From the NCBI GenBank assembly GCA_022823465.1, contig JAJEHX010000051.1, positions 1-64,000 of the forward strand: a DNA stretch of 64,000 bases, written 5' to 3'. The notes beneath the pieces are model-generated. The model was not told where the DNA came from. It saw only the letters and a list, made by a program, of their open reading frames with translations, and ran no database searches. The position numbers and the translations under genes were made by a program. Source of the DNA: Candidatus Latescibacterota bacterium. GTDB lineage: Bacteria > JAAXHH01. This document shows positions 7,801 to 16,222 of this stretch, in pieces (within the stretch, counting starts at the first letter, position 1; every line of letters starts with the position of its first letter).

Positions 7801-9620
7801 GCCTATCGGACGACGAGCGGGGGACGCTTACGATGCAGGGCCGTCTGGCCTATGGAATCGGAAGAACGGAGATGATGGAGTCCGACTTCACCATCCTGGG
7901 AGAGGCCATCCGGATGGACGCCGTCATGGCGCTTGCGAATCTCGACCTCCCCATGGGCGGGAACGTGAACGCCCGGATCGGAATCACCGGTCCGGCATCC
8001 GCCCGGGTCATAGAAGCCCGCGTTTCCATGGATCAACCGAGATACAACCGGGCCACCGTGGACAGTGTAGCCGCCCACATCGTGTATAGAGACGGAGAAA
8101 TCGACGTCCGGGATCTGCGTATCCGCGAAGGCGGCGATACCGTCACCGCCCACGGTACCATACCGTTTGACCCGGGCCGCGTCGAACGGACAGGCGATGC
8201 GTCCGGTGCGGAGGCTATCGCACTGACCGTGGAAGGCGACGATATCGATCTGTCCTTCCTGAGTGGTATTATGTACGATCTCGAACGCATCGAGGGGAAG
8301 GCCGACATCCGGCTGTCCATCGGTGGGACATCCGATTCTCCCCGAACGGTCGGCCAGATCCAGGTGCGCGACGCGGCGTTGCGGATCCGTGAGATCGAAC
8401 CGATGTTCCGGGCAGACGTACTCCAGGTTGATGTAGACGGAGGCGCCTTCGCGCTAAAGCCCGTAGCGTTCCGCGCCGGGGACGGCACGATCCGGATTTC
8501 CGGCGACCTCTTGACGGATGACCTGTCCTTCGCCGAAATCGAAGCCTATGCCGATTTCAGCCAGGCTGAAGTGGAGCGCCTCGGTTCGGCAATGCTTGTA
8601 ATAGACGGAGTACTCGCCTGGACCGGCAACAGGGACCGTTCACGGATTTACAATGTAGCCGATCCGATCGTCGTGACCGGAGTGGTCACGCATCCGCTGG
8701 ATATAGGCGAATTGCTCCTCGACAACGCGATCATACGTCCGCAGGACACGCCGGACCCGTTCCTGGAAAGCATCGCGCTGGACGTAGCCGTGGACGTGAC
8801 CGACCTGGCCGTCGAGAACAATATCGCCCAACTGACCGTCGAGGGCGGAGTGGCCCTCGGCAATACGGTGCAGAATCCCCTGATGACCGGAAACGCCGTC
8901 GCCGAGGAAGACGGTGTGATCAGGTACCTTGGCGCCACCTTCGAACTGGACACCGGAAGGATCGACCTGACCAGGCGCGTACCGTTGGAGAGCTTCACCG
9001 CGTTGATCGAGTACCCGGTGGCGCAGCTCGACCCGGTCCTGAACATTCAGGCCTGGGCGCCCCGCGTGCGCGACATTCACGATACCTATTACGAAGTGGA
9101 ACTGCTCGCGTCCGGACCGGTGTCGACGGTGACGCCCCAGTTGCGCGCCGCGCCGCGCGACGACAACGCTACGGAGATCCTGGCTTCGGGTTCCCGGTCG
9201 CTTGCCGGCCCCGAGGTAATCTACGGTCCCGAGGTCGTCTCCCTGCTGACTTTCGGCACGGCCGGACTCACCAGCCTGGGCACGCCCGATGAATACGCCG
9301 GTATGAGAAACAGGGCCTTTTTGATGACCGGAGAAGCACTCGCGGAGGCCTTGTTGAATCTCGACGAAGTCCAGGTCGAGGGCGATCCTTTCTCGATGAA
9401 CAGCGCCGTTCAAGCCGGATCGCCGGTTCAACTTACCCTCAGCAAGCGGATCAACCGGCGCGCCCGGGTCAGCTTTACCCGATTGTTCCAGTCTTCGGAA
9501 TACTCGCTGCGGGTCGGTTACCAACTGACCGATTTCCTGTATATCGAGACGTTTTCCGATCAATCGGGCGAACTTCCCCAGAATGGAATCGACCTCCGGG
9601 TCAAATTTCGGTTTCGGTAA
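4881..9620 (+). CDS. tamB: Translocation/assembly module protein TamB
   Basis: 1579 aa, close to the usual 1200-1500. One N-terminal membrane anchor (GLGLLTSLILAASLAVFILL, residues 11-30) is followed by about 1400 residues of repetitive beta strands, the long hydrophobic beta-groove of AsmA/TamB/VPS13-type lipid-transfer proteins. The C-terminal DUF490 domain is marked by YPVAQLDPVLNIQAWAPRVR, EVIYGPEVVSLLTFGTAGL and the final LSKRINRRARVSFTRLFQSS. It spans the periplasm and works with TamA in outer-membrane protein insertion and phospholipid transport. The tamA-like gene follows after 54 nt. Confidence 0.92.
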   Translation: MNLRQNKRIIGLGLLTSLILAASLAVFILLGTEWGMNRARHAVLWAVQDRLNGQIAIERIELGTRKHLAMHGVSLHLDDTLGGGEVAGADEIWISINGWDALVGQAPPYRVGIDGFRMAYIEDAAGSGKSSLDLLLQDPARDAEAVETSEGETSGLPFDLHDLQIRNGLFRYFDPADSTSVSAGEIEFRGAVLSPFRVDAEISAGQAAFNIGGYEDAVSSLQAAVYFEEDALTIHGLTAEAAHGPPISYLVNGELSTAREKTATLDIAANGQVGAILEIMGFENDMPGIFSMTGSLRNTLSEPDIEARFISPVVRTEYGSFKLATVDMAYVEDVLTVSGFRGVHEAGWISGRGLLDFSGELTGYRLQLESPGIMLPALPPVLVDGGSGFEGEVEFAFEMEGAGFDGPPRRADLNASSTLVSLNGLPLREVTASAGYRRGDLRVDLREASFQVSTEGRLGTDGSIRLTGPVDVDDIGTLPPPLDFAKLRGSAELDLYLLGTLRRPTVRLGGWVGGLAYAHVPIGEMKIEGFLDESGQLTFNAVLDRLEFHARTHLAGDQAVSGYFNVHDLRIGDYLPEEPGWGLDAILRMEGDVTGTIAQPLVTGKGTVRNLVIRNEDLGGTDLDMTLSKDRLDFTMTRTPGPTVFAEGSVELTGQYPYDLKVDLIHTSLSPLLSILSKRPIEDSTARFSGNIHAVGLAGYPDLSTVTVSLDSLGIMIDDRELYFAAPSTVKLENQVITVDEFRLTGDFGQVTVNGTASLAADGRVDLETVLEDVQLEFISPFLVSDGTFSGALDGVISMGGTPGDPTINSLLTVSDVNYAIEGRTDLLGTVTASVFYKDRLLRIPVLSVQSPLGLSEVTLAYPVDLRWAPVDQPEADPSGERYTASLAVENLAVAPLREFFEVVPADLDGYIRGRIDINGSVRDRQDVTGVVALDSLKLFGLQNEFVNTHPIRARFDAEHIELDTLSATLRHRSLSDDERGTLTMQGRLAYGIGRTEMMESDFTILGEAIRMDAVMALANLDLPMGGNVNARIGITGPASARVIEARVSMDQPRYNRATVDSVAAHIVYRDGEIDVRDLRIREGGDTVTAHGTIPFDPGRVERTGDASGAEAIALTVEGDDIDLSFLSGIMYDLERIEGKADIRLSIGGTSDSPRTVGQIQVRDAALRIREIEPMFRADVLQVDVDGGAFALKPVAFRAGDGTIRISGDLLTDDLSFAEIEAYADFSQAEVERLGSAMLVIDGVLAWTGNRDRSRIYNVADPIVVTGVVTHPLDIGELLLDNAIIRPQDTPDPFLESIALDVAVDVTDLAVENNIAQLTVEGGVALGNTVQNPLMTGNAVAEEDGVIRYLGATFELDTGRIDLTRRVPLESFTALIEYPVAQLDPVLNIQAWAPRVRDIHDTYYEVELLASGPVSTVTPQLRAAPRDDNATEILASGSRSLAGPEVIYGPEVVSLLTFGTAGLTSLGTPDEYAGMRNRAFLMTGEALAEALLNLDEVQVEGDPFSMNSAVQAGSPVQLTLSKRINRRARVSFTRLFQSSEYSLRVGYQLTDFLYIETFSDQSGELPQNGIDLRVKFRFR

Positions 9621-9674
9621 GCCTGCGCCTTTGCATGTAAGGACGGCAGGGGACCAAACGGTCAGGCAATTCAC

Positions 9675-11564
9675 ATGGTAAAGGGAATGAGGCTTCCCTC
9701 GAAGCCAACCGTTGCCGAATCGGGTCGTATCGGTTCATCCCGGACGCGGTATCCCGGTACGATCCGGACGTTGTTTCTCTTGGCGATCCTGTACGCTTCC
9801 CCCGCTGGCGCCCAGCAGTCCCTCATCGTCGAGCGCATCGTCGTCGATGGCAACGCGTCCATCGCGGAGGACCGCATACTCAGTCTGATCGAAACCAGAA
9901 CGGACAGTTTTCTAAGGCCCAGATTCTGGCAACGCAGACGAATAAACAACGCCACCTGGCGGACCGACCTGTCGGCGATAGAGAGTTTCTACAAGAACAG
10001 CGGATTTCTGGAAGCAAGGGTCCGGTCCGTACGCGACAGGATTGACGCGGATCGGGTCGCGCTCAGGATCGTCATCGACGAAGGTCCGCGGTACACCGTA
10101 CGCGCGGTCAATCTGAACGGCTTCGGATACCTGTCCGAAGACGAGGTCCGGCAGAACCTGAGAACGCGGGAAGGCCAGGTTTTCTACCGGCTGTCCGCCG
10201 CGACGGACAAACGCTACATCCAGCGTCTCGCCGATCGCCGGGCGCTGCTGGACGTGGTGGTGGACTCGAACATCGTGCTGCACGCGGAGGATTATTCCGT
10301 TACCGTCAACTTCCGGATTATCGAAGGGCATCCCGTCAGCGTGGGCGCGATACAGGTCCGAGGTCTGCGGAAGACCCAAAGAAACGTGGTGATCCGCGAA
10401 CTGGAAATCCAACCGGGAGAACTCTACGACAACGCGAAGATATCGTTGAGCCAGACCCGGCTCTTCCAGACGGGCCTGTTCCGCAGCGTGCGTCTGTCTC
10501 CCCTGAGGAGCGACACCTCCGCTGCGGTGCGGGACCTGGTGGTGGAGGTCACCGAACTGCCCGGGGGCGAGGTGAGCTTCGGCGCCGGGTTCGCCACGGC
10601 CGAACGCTTCAGGGGCAGCTTCAGTGTCGCCTACCGAAACTGGCTGGGACGGGGGATCACCATTGGCGCCAACGGTCAGATCAGTTCGCTCTTCCAGCAC
10701 GTCGAGTCGGGGGTCACGCAGCCGTGGTTGTTCCGGACCAGGACGACGGGCATCCTGCGCGCGTTCTTCCGGCGCGAGGACCGCATCAGCCATACCGAGC
10801 AGGAAGCGGGCGTGTCCGTGGCGGTCAACCGCGAACTCTCCCGCACCTACCGCAGTCAACTGACCTATACGCTGAAGAACATCGAGGTGTCGTCGCTCAG
10901 CGACGAACTGGCCGAACTCCTGCGAAGCGGTTCGGAAGTCGACAGCCTCCGGTCCAGGCGCGAAGGCAGTCTGACCGGGCTTGTGACGTACGACACGCGG
11001 GATGATATCCTGAACCCGAAGACGGGATTCTTCGGTCAATTCCAGAGCAGCGTGGCCAGCCCTCTGCTCGGCAGTTCCACGCTCAACCGGAGTTCGATAC
11101 TTACGGTGAGGGCCATAGCCCGTAAATACCTGTCCTTTTCCAACGCGCCGGATTTTTCAACCGCTGTCTCGTTTGCCTACGTGAGGGCGCTGAATGAAAA
11201 CCGCGTACCCCTCGACAGCAGACTGTTCATCGGAGGCGACCGATCGGTGCGGGGGTTCGGCATAAACCGAATCGGCCAGCCCGACGGCGGACTGATCGCC
11301 ATCAGCGCGCAGCATGAAATCCAGGTACCCTTTTCCCGATTTGACCTGGCCGTATTCGCGGACTGGGGCGGTGTGGGGAAGACGGTGGGTTCTTTCGGCT
11401 TCGGAGATCTCCTGCTTGGTTACGGGGCGGGGATACGGGTGAATTCGCCGATAGGCCTGATCCGGGGCGACGTGGGCTATCACAATCAAAGCAAGATCGA
11501 CGTACCTAACTCGAGAAAATACGACCGGACTTTCTTCTACTTCGGACTCGGACAGGCGTTTTGA
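9675..11564 (+). CDS. tamA: Omp85-family outer-membrane protein TamA (BamA-like)
   Basis: 629 aa. A signal sequence around residues 29-46 (TLFLLAILYASPAGAQQ) is preceded by a long basic N-tail, so the second ATG at 9687 is possible. Three POTRA-type units occupy about residues 50-290 (VERIVVDGNASIAEDRIL; YTVRAVNLNGFGYLSEDEV; VSVGAIQVRGLRKTQRNVV). The 16-strand barrel contains RLFIGGDRSVRGFGINRIG, with the VRGF lid-loop motif of all Omp85 proteins. It ends in FFYFGLGQAF with the terminal aromatic Phe. Adjacent to tamB, so TamA is preferred over BamA; three POTRAs also favour TamA. Confidence 0.9.
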   Translation: MVKGMRLPSKPTVAESGRIGSSRTRYPGTIRTLFLLAILYASPAGAQQSLIVERIVVDGNASIAEDRILSLIETRTDSFLRPRFWQRRRINNATWRTDLSAIESFYKNSGFLEARVRSVRDRIDADRVALRIVIDEGPRYTVRAVNLNGFGYLSEDEVRQNLRTREGQVFYRLSAATDKRYIQRLADRRALLDVVVDSNIVLHAEDYSVTVNFRIIEGHPVSVGAIQVRGLRKTQRNVVIRELEIQPGELYDNAKISLSQTRLFQTGLFRSVRLSPLRSDTSAAVRDLVVEVTELPGGEVSFGAGFATAERFRGSFSVAYRNWLGRGITIGANGQISSLFQHVESGVTQPWLFRTRTTGILRAFFRREDRISHTEQEAGVSVAVNRELSRTYRSQLTYTLKNIEVSSLSDELAELLRSGSEVDSLRSRREGSLTGLVTYDTRDDILNPKTGFFGQFQSSVASPLLGSSTLNRSSILTVRAIARKYLSFSNAPDFSTAVSFAYVRALNENRVPLDSRLFIGGDRSVRGFGINRIGQPDGGLIAISAQHEIQVPFSRFDLAVFADWGGVGKTVGSFGFGDLLLGYGAGIRVNSPIGLIRGDVGYHNQSKIDVPNSRKYDRTFFYFGLGQAF

Positions 11565-11673
11565 TGCTGGCTGGACGGCGCCTCTCCCTGTAATTTCCTT
11601 ATTACTTTTATTAAATGGTTGATTTTGTTTAACGGTGTGATTTCGTTCGCGGAGTCATGACGGATTGGGAGAC

Positions 11674-13293
11674 ATGTTCAACAAATCAAAACTGCAGGCC
11701 TTCACGTACTATAACGAGTTTGCACGCGCGGACCGGTGGAGCGACGACTTTGCCGAGCTCAAAGCCTGCGGCTTTCAATACGTCGTCTTCAGAGACGGAG
11801 TCGATCTGAGAAACCAACTGACCTCGGAGGACCAGAAAAACCGGCTGAAAGAAATGATCGCCGCCGCGGAAGCCGCGGGAATCCGTTCGATCCTGCACAT
11901 CGGCAATCCAAAGGCCTTGTACCTCTTGCCCGACGCCCGGGCGTGGCGCCTTGACTATGTAAGGCGCGTTGCGGAAGTATTCGGGCCCTGCAAGGGATTG
12001 TACGCGCTGCAACTGGAGGAAGCGCCTACGGGAGGCAGCGAGTACCCCGAGGACCGCTGGCAACCGGTGATGGAGTCCGTCGAAGGCCGTCTGTCGACGA
12101 TGGAACTGACCGAAGACGGTTATCGGCATGGGCGCAGGATCTGGCAGATGGAACAGTATGCTTCGTTTACGGCGGAACTGGTCAGGACCGTGAAGAAGGT
12201 GAAATCGAGCCTGAAGACGACGATGGACTTCCATCTCGACGCCCTCCTGCCCGCGGATACCCTGGTCCATTTTCAGGAAACTGCCCGTGCGCTAGATTTC
12301 GTCATCATCGATCCGGGATCCCCGTCGTTTCATTCCGCGGCGGATACGGATCGCGTGATCCGCTGGGCGGCGCGCGCGGCCGGGTCGTTGACGGACAGGG
12401 ACGTCTGGATGGCCGTGGATTCGCAGATGGCGCGGGGCAGGTTCCAGGCCACGCATCGGGAACTGCGGGAATGGACGGGTGCGGCCTGCGCGCCGGGGAT
12501 AACGGCCGTTGGCTGGCATGCCTGGGACGGTACCGCGTGGTCGGAAAGCCGCGCCATGCGAGGCAGGCCCCTGTCGGAATCGAACCCGGAGCAGTGGGAG
12601 ACGATTTCGGCGCTGAGTCGATCGGTGACGGAGATGGAACGCACGAATGCGCCGTCTCCGGAATACAGATGCCTGTTTTCGTACGATTCGTTCGCGAGCC
12701 GCGTGCCCTGGCTGGACGTGATGACGCCCCATAGCATGCTCGAAGCAAGTACGGGGCGGGAGGTGGGATACGCGTCCGATCACCAGATATCAGACGGAGA
12801 CAGACTCTCCGGGTGCGAATTGCTTTTTTGCACGCCCAGTCCAACGGTCAGGGACGCGGTCGTCGATCGGTTGATCCGCTACATGCGGTCAGGCGGATGG
12901 ATAGTGGGTTCGGCCGACGACTTCAGCCTGGACGAGGGGATACGACACGGCGACGCGCGGGCACGCGTGTTCGGCATACGGAAAGAGTCCGTCCTCAACG
13001 ATCCGGACCGGATCCTGCTTACCGCCGGCTGGCCTCACCTGCCCGAGGGTGCCGCGCTCGACGCGCACCAGTGGCGGGTCCGGCCGGGGGAAATCGACGA
13101 CGACGTGCGCGTCATCGGACGGTGGGGAGACGGTTCGCCCGCGGTGTTACTGAAACCGCACAAGGACGGCGGTGCATTGTACATGGGCACCGAACCGTAC
13201 CTGTCGGCGGATAGAGACCGCAACGGCCACTGGCGCGGATTCCTGCGGGCCGTCCTGAACCGGGAAGTGCTCAAGCGCCTGTCGAAGGCTTAG
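11674..13293 (+). CDS. Glycosidase-like (GH42-type architecture) protein of unknown function
   Basis: 539 aa from ATG 11674 (a TTG at 11665 is a possible start). No signal peptide. Residues 1 to about 320 look like a TIM barrel: AFTYYNEFARADRWSDDFAE, FQYVVFRDGVD, IRSILHIGNPKALYLLP, GLYALQLEEAP (a possible acid Glu) and TTMDFHLDALLPA. Residues about 340-535 resemble a class-I-amidotransferase/trimerisation domain, with CELLFCTPSPTVRDAVVDRL, YMRSGGWIVGSAD and GGALYMGTEPYL, as in GH42 beta-galactosidases. Catalytic residues cannot be assigned confidently. It stands alone between tamA and the convergent PHI gene; the substrate is not evident. Confidence 0.6.
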   Translation: MFNKSKLQAFTYYNEFARADRWSDDFAELKACGFQYVVFRDGVDLRNQLTSEDQKNRLKEMIAAAEAAGIRSILHIGNPKALYLLPDARAWRLDYVRRVAEVFGPCKGLYALQLEEAPTGGSEYPEDRWQPVMESVEGRLSTMELTEDGYRHGRRIWQMEQYASFTAELVRTVKKVKSSLKTTMDFHLDALLPADTLVHFQETARALDFVIIDPGSPSFHSAADTDRVIRWAARAAGSLTDRDVWMAVDSQMARGRFQATHRELREWTGAACAPGITAVGWHAWDGTAWSESRAMRGRPLSESNPEQWETISALSRSVTEMERTNAPSPEYRCLFSYDSFASRVPWLDVMTPHSMLEASTGREVGYASDHQISDGDRLSGCELLFCTPSPTVRDAVVDRLIRYMRSGGWIVGSADDFSLDEGIRHGDARARVFGIRKESVLNDPDRILLTAGWPHLPEGAALDAHQWRVRPGEIDDDVRVIGRWGDGSPAVLLKPHKDGGALYMGTEPYLSADRDRNGHWRGFLRAVLNREVLKRLSKA

Positions 13294-13378
13294 CATCCGC
13301 GGCCTGTCGAGGGCCTGGCATCCGCGTCCTGGACCGCATCCGAGGTCTGGCACGCATAGTCCGCCGGACGACAGGTGC

Positions 13379-13969
13379 TTATTCGAGATTGGCGTGGCGG
13401 GCGAACATGCTGCGTCCGGTTTCATCGAGTCGGGTCATGAGCAGCATGACGCTGGCATCGAACATCACGCCGAGGCTCTGTTCGAAGAGCGTGCCCATCG
13501 GCTGGTGCGAGCGATGTCCCTGGGCGCCGGTCTCTTTCGATGATTTCGGCGTGGGCGCGGGTATGACGACGACCACGTCCGCCAGCCGGGCGGCAGGCGA
13601 TCCTTCGTCGGCAGTCGCTATCGCAACCCGCGCACCGGCCTTGCCGGCTTTCCCGGCATAGTGGACCAGGCGTTCCGTCACGCCCGATCCCGATCCGATC
13701 AGCAGCAGATCTCCCGACCCGACCGCCGGCGTGGTTGTTTCACTCACCACGTGGACAAGAAGGCCGAGTTGCGCAAGCCGCATGGCGAAGCCTCTCATGA
13801 CGAGCCCGGTGCGTCCCGCGCCGGAGACGAAGACCCGTCTGGCTTCCGTGATTTCCCGTACCAGCGCTTCGACTTCTTCACATGAGATCCGGTTCAGCGT
13901 CCGACGCATCTCGTCGAGGACAGTCCGCCGGATACCGTCAAAAGGGGAAGAGGCTGTCTCGTTATCCAT
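13379..13969 (-). CDS. hxlB: 6-phospho-3-hexuloisomerase (PHI)
   Basis: 196 aa from ATG 13969, the usual length. Sugar-isomerase (SIS) fold: RRVFVSGAGRTGLVMRGFAM, SETTTPAVGSGDLLLIGSGSG (phosphosugar-binding Ser run) and GTLFEQSLGVMFDASVMLL with the active-site Glu. It ends in the family-typical RSMFARHANLE. It isomerises D-arabino-3-hexulose-6-phosphate to fructose-6-phosphate. Its ATG overlaps the end of the synthase gene in the octamer ATGGATAA (13962-13969), so the two are translationally coupled. Confidence 0.92.
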   Translation of the reverse strand: MDNETASSPFDGIRRTVLDEMRRTLNRISCEEVEALVREITEARRVFVSGAGRTGLVMRGFAMRLAQLGLLVHVVSETTTPAVGSGDLLLIGSGSGVTERLVHYAGKAGKAGARVAIATADEGSPAARLADVVVVIPAPTPKSSKETGAQGHRSHQPMGTLFEQSLGVMFDASVMLLMTRLDETGRSMFARHANLE

Positions 13970-14615
13970 TGTTTCGGTGAATGATCTCCCTGATCTGGCG
14001 GACCGCATGGCCGGGATCGGCGTTCCCGGTGACGTAACTCCCCACTACCACGATATCCGGCCCGTGGGGAACCAGGCGCTCAATCATCCGGGGATTCAGT
14101 CCGCCGGCGACGGCCAGCCCCGCCCGGTGAACCACTGCGCCGACCCGGTCGATTCGTTCCGGGATAGGCTCCGAATCCTCCCGCCCCTGTGCGTCGAAAG
14201 CCGTGTGAAGACAGATGAAATCCACGCCGGCCAGGTCCAGCGTACGGGCCAGGCGGACGGTCTCGTCCACATCTCGCGCGGTGATGAGATCGGCCATGAT
14301 CCGGCCGCCGCACCCCTTCGCCTGCTCGCCTGCTTCACGGAGCGTAGCCTGGTGCGCCGTCCCGAGCACAGTAACGATATCCGCCCCCGCGTCGAATGCA
14401 AGGCGCGATTCCACGGCGCCGGCGTCCACGATCTTGAGATCCGCCAGGATCTTCATCTCGGGATAGTCCCGTCTGATTTCGGAGATGAAGTCGATCCCGT
14501 AACGGATCAGCAGGGGCGTGCCGAGTTCGATGATGTCCACCCCGAAGGCGGTCTGGTCCAGCAGGCGGCGAACCGCTCCGGCGTGGGGGATGTCCAGGGC
14601 GAGCTGGAGCAGCAT
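13962..14615 (-). CDS. hxlA: 3-hexulose-6-phosphate synthase (HPS)
   Basis: 217 aa, full length. OMP-decarboxylase superfamily barrel: LQLALDIPH, GVDIIELGTPLLIRYGIDFI, the hallmark metal/catalytic DLKIVDAG at about residues 59-66, GADIVTVLGTAHQATL, DLAGVDFICLHTAFDAQ and GLAVAGGLNP. It condenses formaldehyde with ribulose-5-phosphate, the first step of the ribulose monophosphate route. Run in reverse it supplies pentose phosphate. Followed by PHI with an 8-nt overlap. No formaldehyde-producing enzyme is in the window, so detoxification, pentose synthesis or C1 assimilation cannot be separated. Confidence 0.92.
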   Translation of the reverse strand: MLLQLALDIPHAGAVRRLLDQTAFGVDIIELGTPLLIRYGIDFISEIRRDYPEMKILADLKIVDAGAVESRLAFDAGADIVTVLGTAHQATLREAGEQAKGCGGRIMADLITARDVDETVRLARTLDLAGVDFICLHTAFDAQGREDSEPIPERIDRVGAVVHRAGLAVAGGLNPRMIERLVPHGPDIVVVGSYVTGNADPGHAVRQIREIIHRNNG

Positions 14616-14671
14616 GATGGCGATGATCGCATGGAGCAGACGGACGTCGCACCCGGTCCGCCTGACCTGAT

Positions 14672-15448
14672 TTAATTCAGTTGGTCGCCGATACAGACCC
14701 GGAGCAGGTTCGGGTGTTCCGGGAAATCCTTCGTGCCGGCGCCGTAACCGATCTTTTTCAACACCATTTTCGGCACGACACCGTGCGCGTCGGCCGTGGC
14801 TTTCAGAAAGGCGGCACCGGTCGGGGTCACCAGTTCACCCTCTATTCCAGTGTGATACACCGGCATATCCCGCATCAGTTCCAGCGCGCCCGGAGCGGGG
14901 ATCGGCATCAGGCCGTGTGCGCAGTGGATAAACCCCCGTCCCATCGGAAGCGCCGAAGCGTACACCTGTCGAATGTCGAGCAGGACCAGGCCTATGCAGG
15001 CGCCCACGACATCGACGATGGCGTCCACCCCGCTGACTTCGTGCAGGTGGACCTCCTGTTTCGAAATGCCGTGCACCTTGCTTTCCGCGGTCGTCAGTTG
15101 ATCGAAAATCCGGATGGCCTGGCGTTTGACGGAATCGGCCAGCGTACTTTCTTCGATGATGGACGTCAAGTCGCTGAGGTGCCTCGCTTCCCCGTGGTCG
15201 TGATATGGTCCGTCCTCGCCGGGACCTTCGACGATTTCCCGGCCGCCCGAAGTCCGGACGACAACGTCAACCTTGGTCCCCGCGATATGCTGGCGGGTCA
15301 CTGCCTTTCGCGTGAGCCGGTATCCGTCGAGGGGAAGTTTCTTCAGTTCACCCTTCAGTTTGTCGAAGTCCAGGCCGGCGTCTACCAGCGCGCCCAGAAT
15401 CATATCGCCGCTTATACCGGAGAAGCAATCGAAGTAGGCTATGGCCAT
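14672..15448 (-). CDS. larC: LarC N-terminal half only (LarC1-like nickel-insertion protein)
   Basis: 258 aa. It begins MAIAYFDCFSGISGDM, the LarC signature, and contains ESKVHGISKQEVHLHEVSGV, DAIVDVVGACIGL, ALPMGRGFIHCAHGLMPIPA and EGELVTPTGAAFL. It ends PNLLRVCIGDQLN. Complete LarC (about 400 aa) adds a LarC2 part that completes the CTP-dependent nickel chelatase making the nickel-pincer cofactor of lactate racemase. Here a TAA follows LarC1, and the next gene begins 56 nt later, leaving no room for LarC2. No larA, larB or larE is in the window. The His-rich stretch is reduced to PYHDHGEARH. Confidence 0.85.
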   Translation of the reverse strand: MAIAYFDCFSGISGDMILGALVDAGLDFDKLKGELKKLPLDGYRLTRKAVTRQHIAGTKVDVVVRTSGGREIVEGPGEDGPYHDHGEARHLSDLTSIIEESTLADSVKRQAIRIFDQLTTAESKVHGISKQEVHLHEVSGVDAIVDVVGACIGLVLLDIRQVYASALPMGRGFIHCAHGLMPIPAPGALELMRDMPVYHTGIEGELVTPTGAAFLKATADAHGVVPKMVLKKIGYGAGTKDFPEHPNLLRVCIGDQLN

Positions 15449-15470
15449 GCAGTCGCCTTATACATAAATG

Positions 15471-15498
15471 ACCGGACGATCACCGTAAATCGTCCGGC
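15471..15498 (-). terminator. Terminator-like hairpin between globin-like gene and larC
   Basis: A perfect 9-bp stem CCGGACGAT/ATCGTCCGG (15472-15480 with 15489-15497) is followed on the minus strand by TCATTTATG. The T-content is modest, so it may be partial termination before larC. Confidence 0.5.
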
Positions 15499-15529
15499 CA
15501 TGAGAATCCGTGGAAGAGGGCATGCCTGG

Positions 15530-16222
15530 CTACTTCCGGGGAGCGCCTTCCGCTTCTGCGCCCGCGTCGGCGTCAGTCTCGCCACCCGCATCCTGGTCTC
15601 CGCCCGCATCCTGGCTGCCGCTGTCACCGGCGTCACTGTCGTCGTTGCTTTTTTCCTTCATTTCCCCGCGTTCTTTCATACTGTCCGAATCCATCTTCTC
15701 TTCGGTCATTTCGGCTTCCGTCATCTCCTCTTCCGCCATCTCTTCTTCTGTCATCTCTTCTTCTGCCATTTCGGCTTCTTTCAATTCCAGGGCCACCAGC
15801 AGTTCATCCACGTCTTCCGGCCAGGCTTCGTTCGTCTCCAGCGCGATGGTCAACTGGTCGGCGACGAGATCCATGGCCTCTTCCGTGATGCCCATTTCTC
15901 CCAGGCTCTCCTTGAAACTCTTGCCGTCGTACTCGATTTCACCACCGGAAACGACGGTGAACTGCGCCAGCAGGGTCTCCTTCCACGCCTCCTGGTCGAC
16001 CCCTTCGAGTTGCGCCTTCAACGCTTCCTCTTCCACGGCCGAGGAAACAAAGTCATCGATCACGCCCATGATCATTTCTTCGCCGCCCAGGCGGTCATAC
16101 AGGGGGCCGTCCATCACCCATTCCATATTCGGATCGTCATGCTGGGCATGCGAGGGTGCGGTGGTTCCGATCAGCAGCAACAGCGCGGAAAGCGCCATGG
16201 AAGTCAAAGCCATGCGAATCAT
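15530..16222 (-). CDS. Secreted truncated-globin-fold protein without a recognisable haem His, acidic repeat tail
   Basis: 230 aa from the ATG at 16222, which has AAGGAG 8 nt upstream. A signal peptide covers residues 1-26 (MIRMALTSMALSALLLLIG, cut after SHA). Residues about 38-140 follow the group-I truncated-haemoglobin pattern: GPLYDRLGGEEMIMGVIDDF, then GGEIEYDGKSFKESLGEMGI. At the position where trHbs have the proximal haem His (MxxxH-x5-GIT) this protein has Leu. The remainder is highly acidic: EEEM/TEEEM repeats, then a Gly/Asp/Ala-rich end. Haem binding is therefore doubtful. The tail may be calcium-binding or a disordered spacer. Export to the periplasm is inferred. Confidence 0.65.
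   Translation of the reverse strand: MIRMALTSMALSALLLLIGTTAPSHAQHDDPNMEWVMDGPLYDRLGGEEMIMGVIDDFVSSAVEEEALKAQLEGVDQEAWKETLLAQFTVVSGGEIEYDGKSFKESLGEMGITEEAMDLVADQLTIALETNEAWPEDVDELLVALELKEAEMAEEEMTEEEMAEEEMTEAEMTEEKMDSDSMKERGEMKEKSNDDSDAGDSGSQDAGGDQDAGGETDADAGAEAEGAPRK

Noticed and set aside
13350-13365. TGGCACG-like sigma-54 half near 13350
   Set aside because: The -12 TTGC element is missing at the right spacing.
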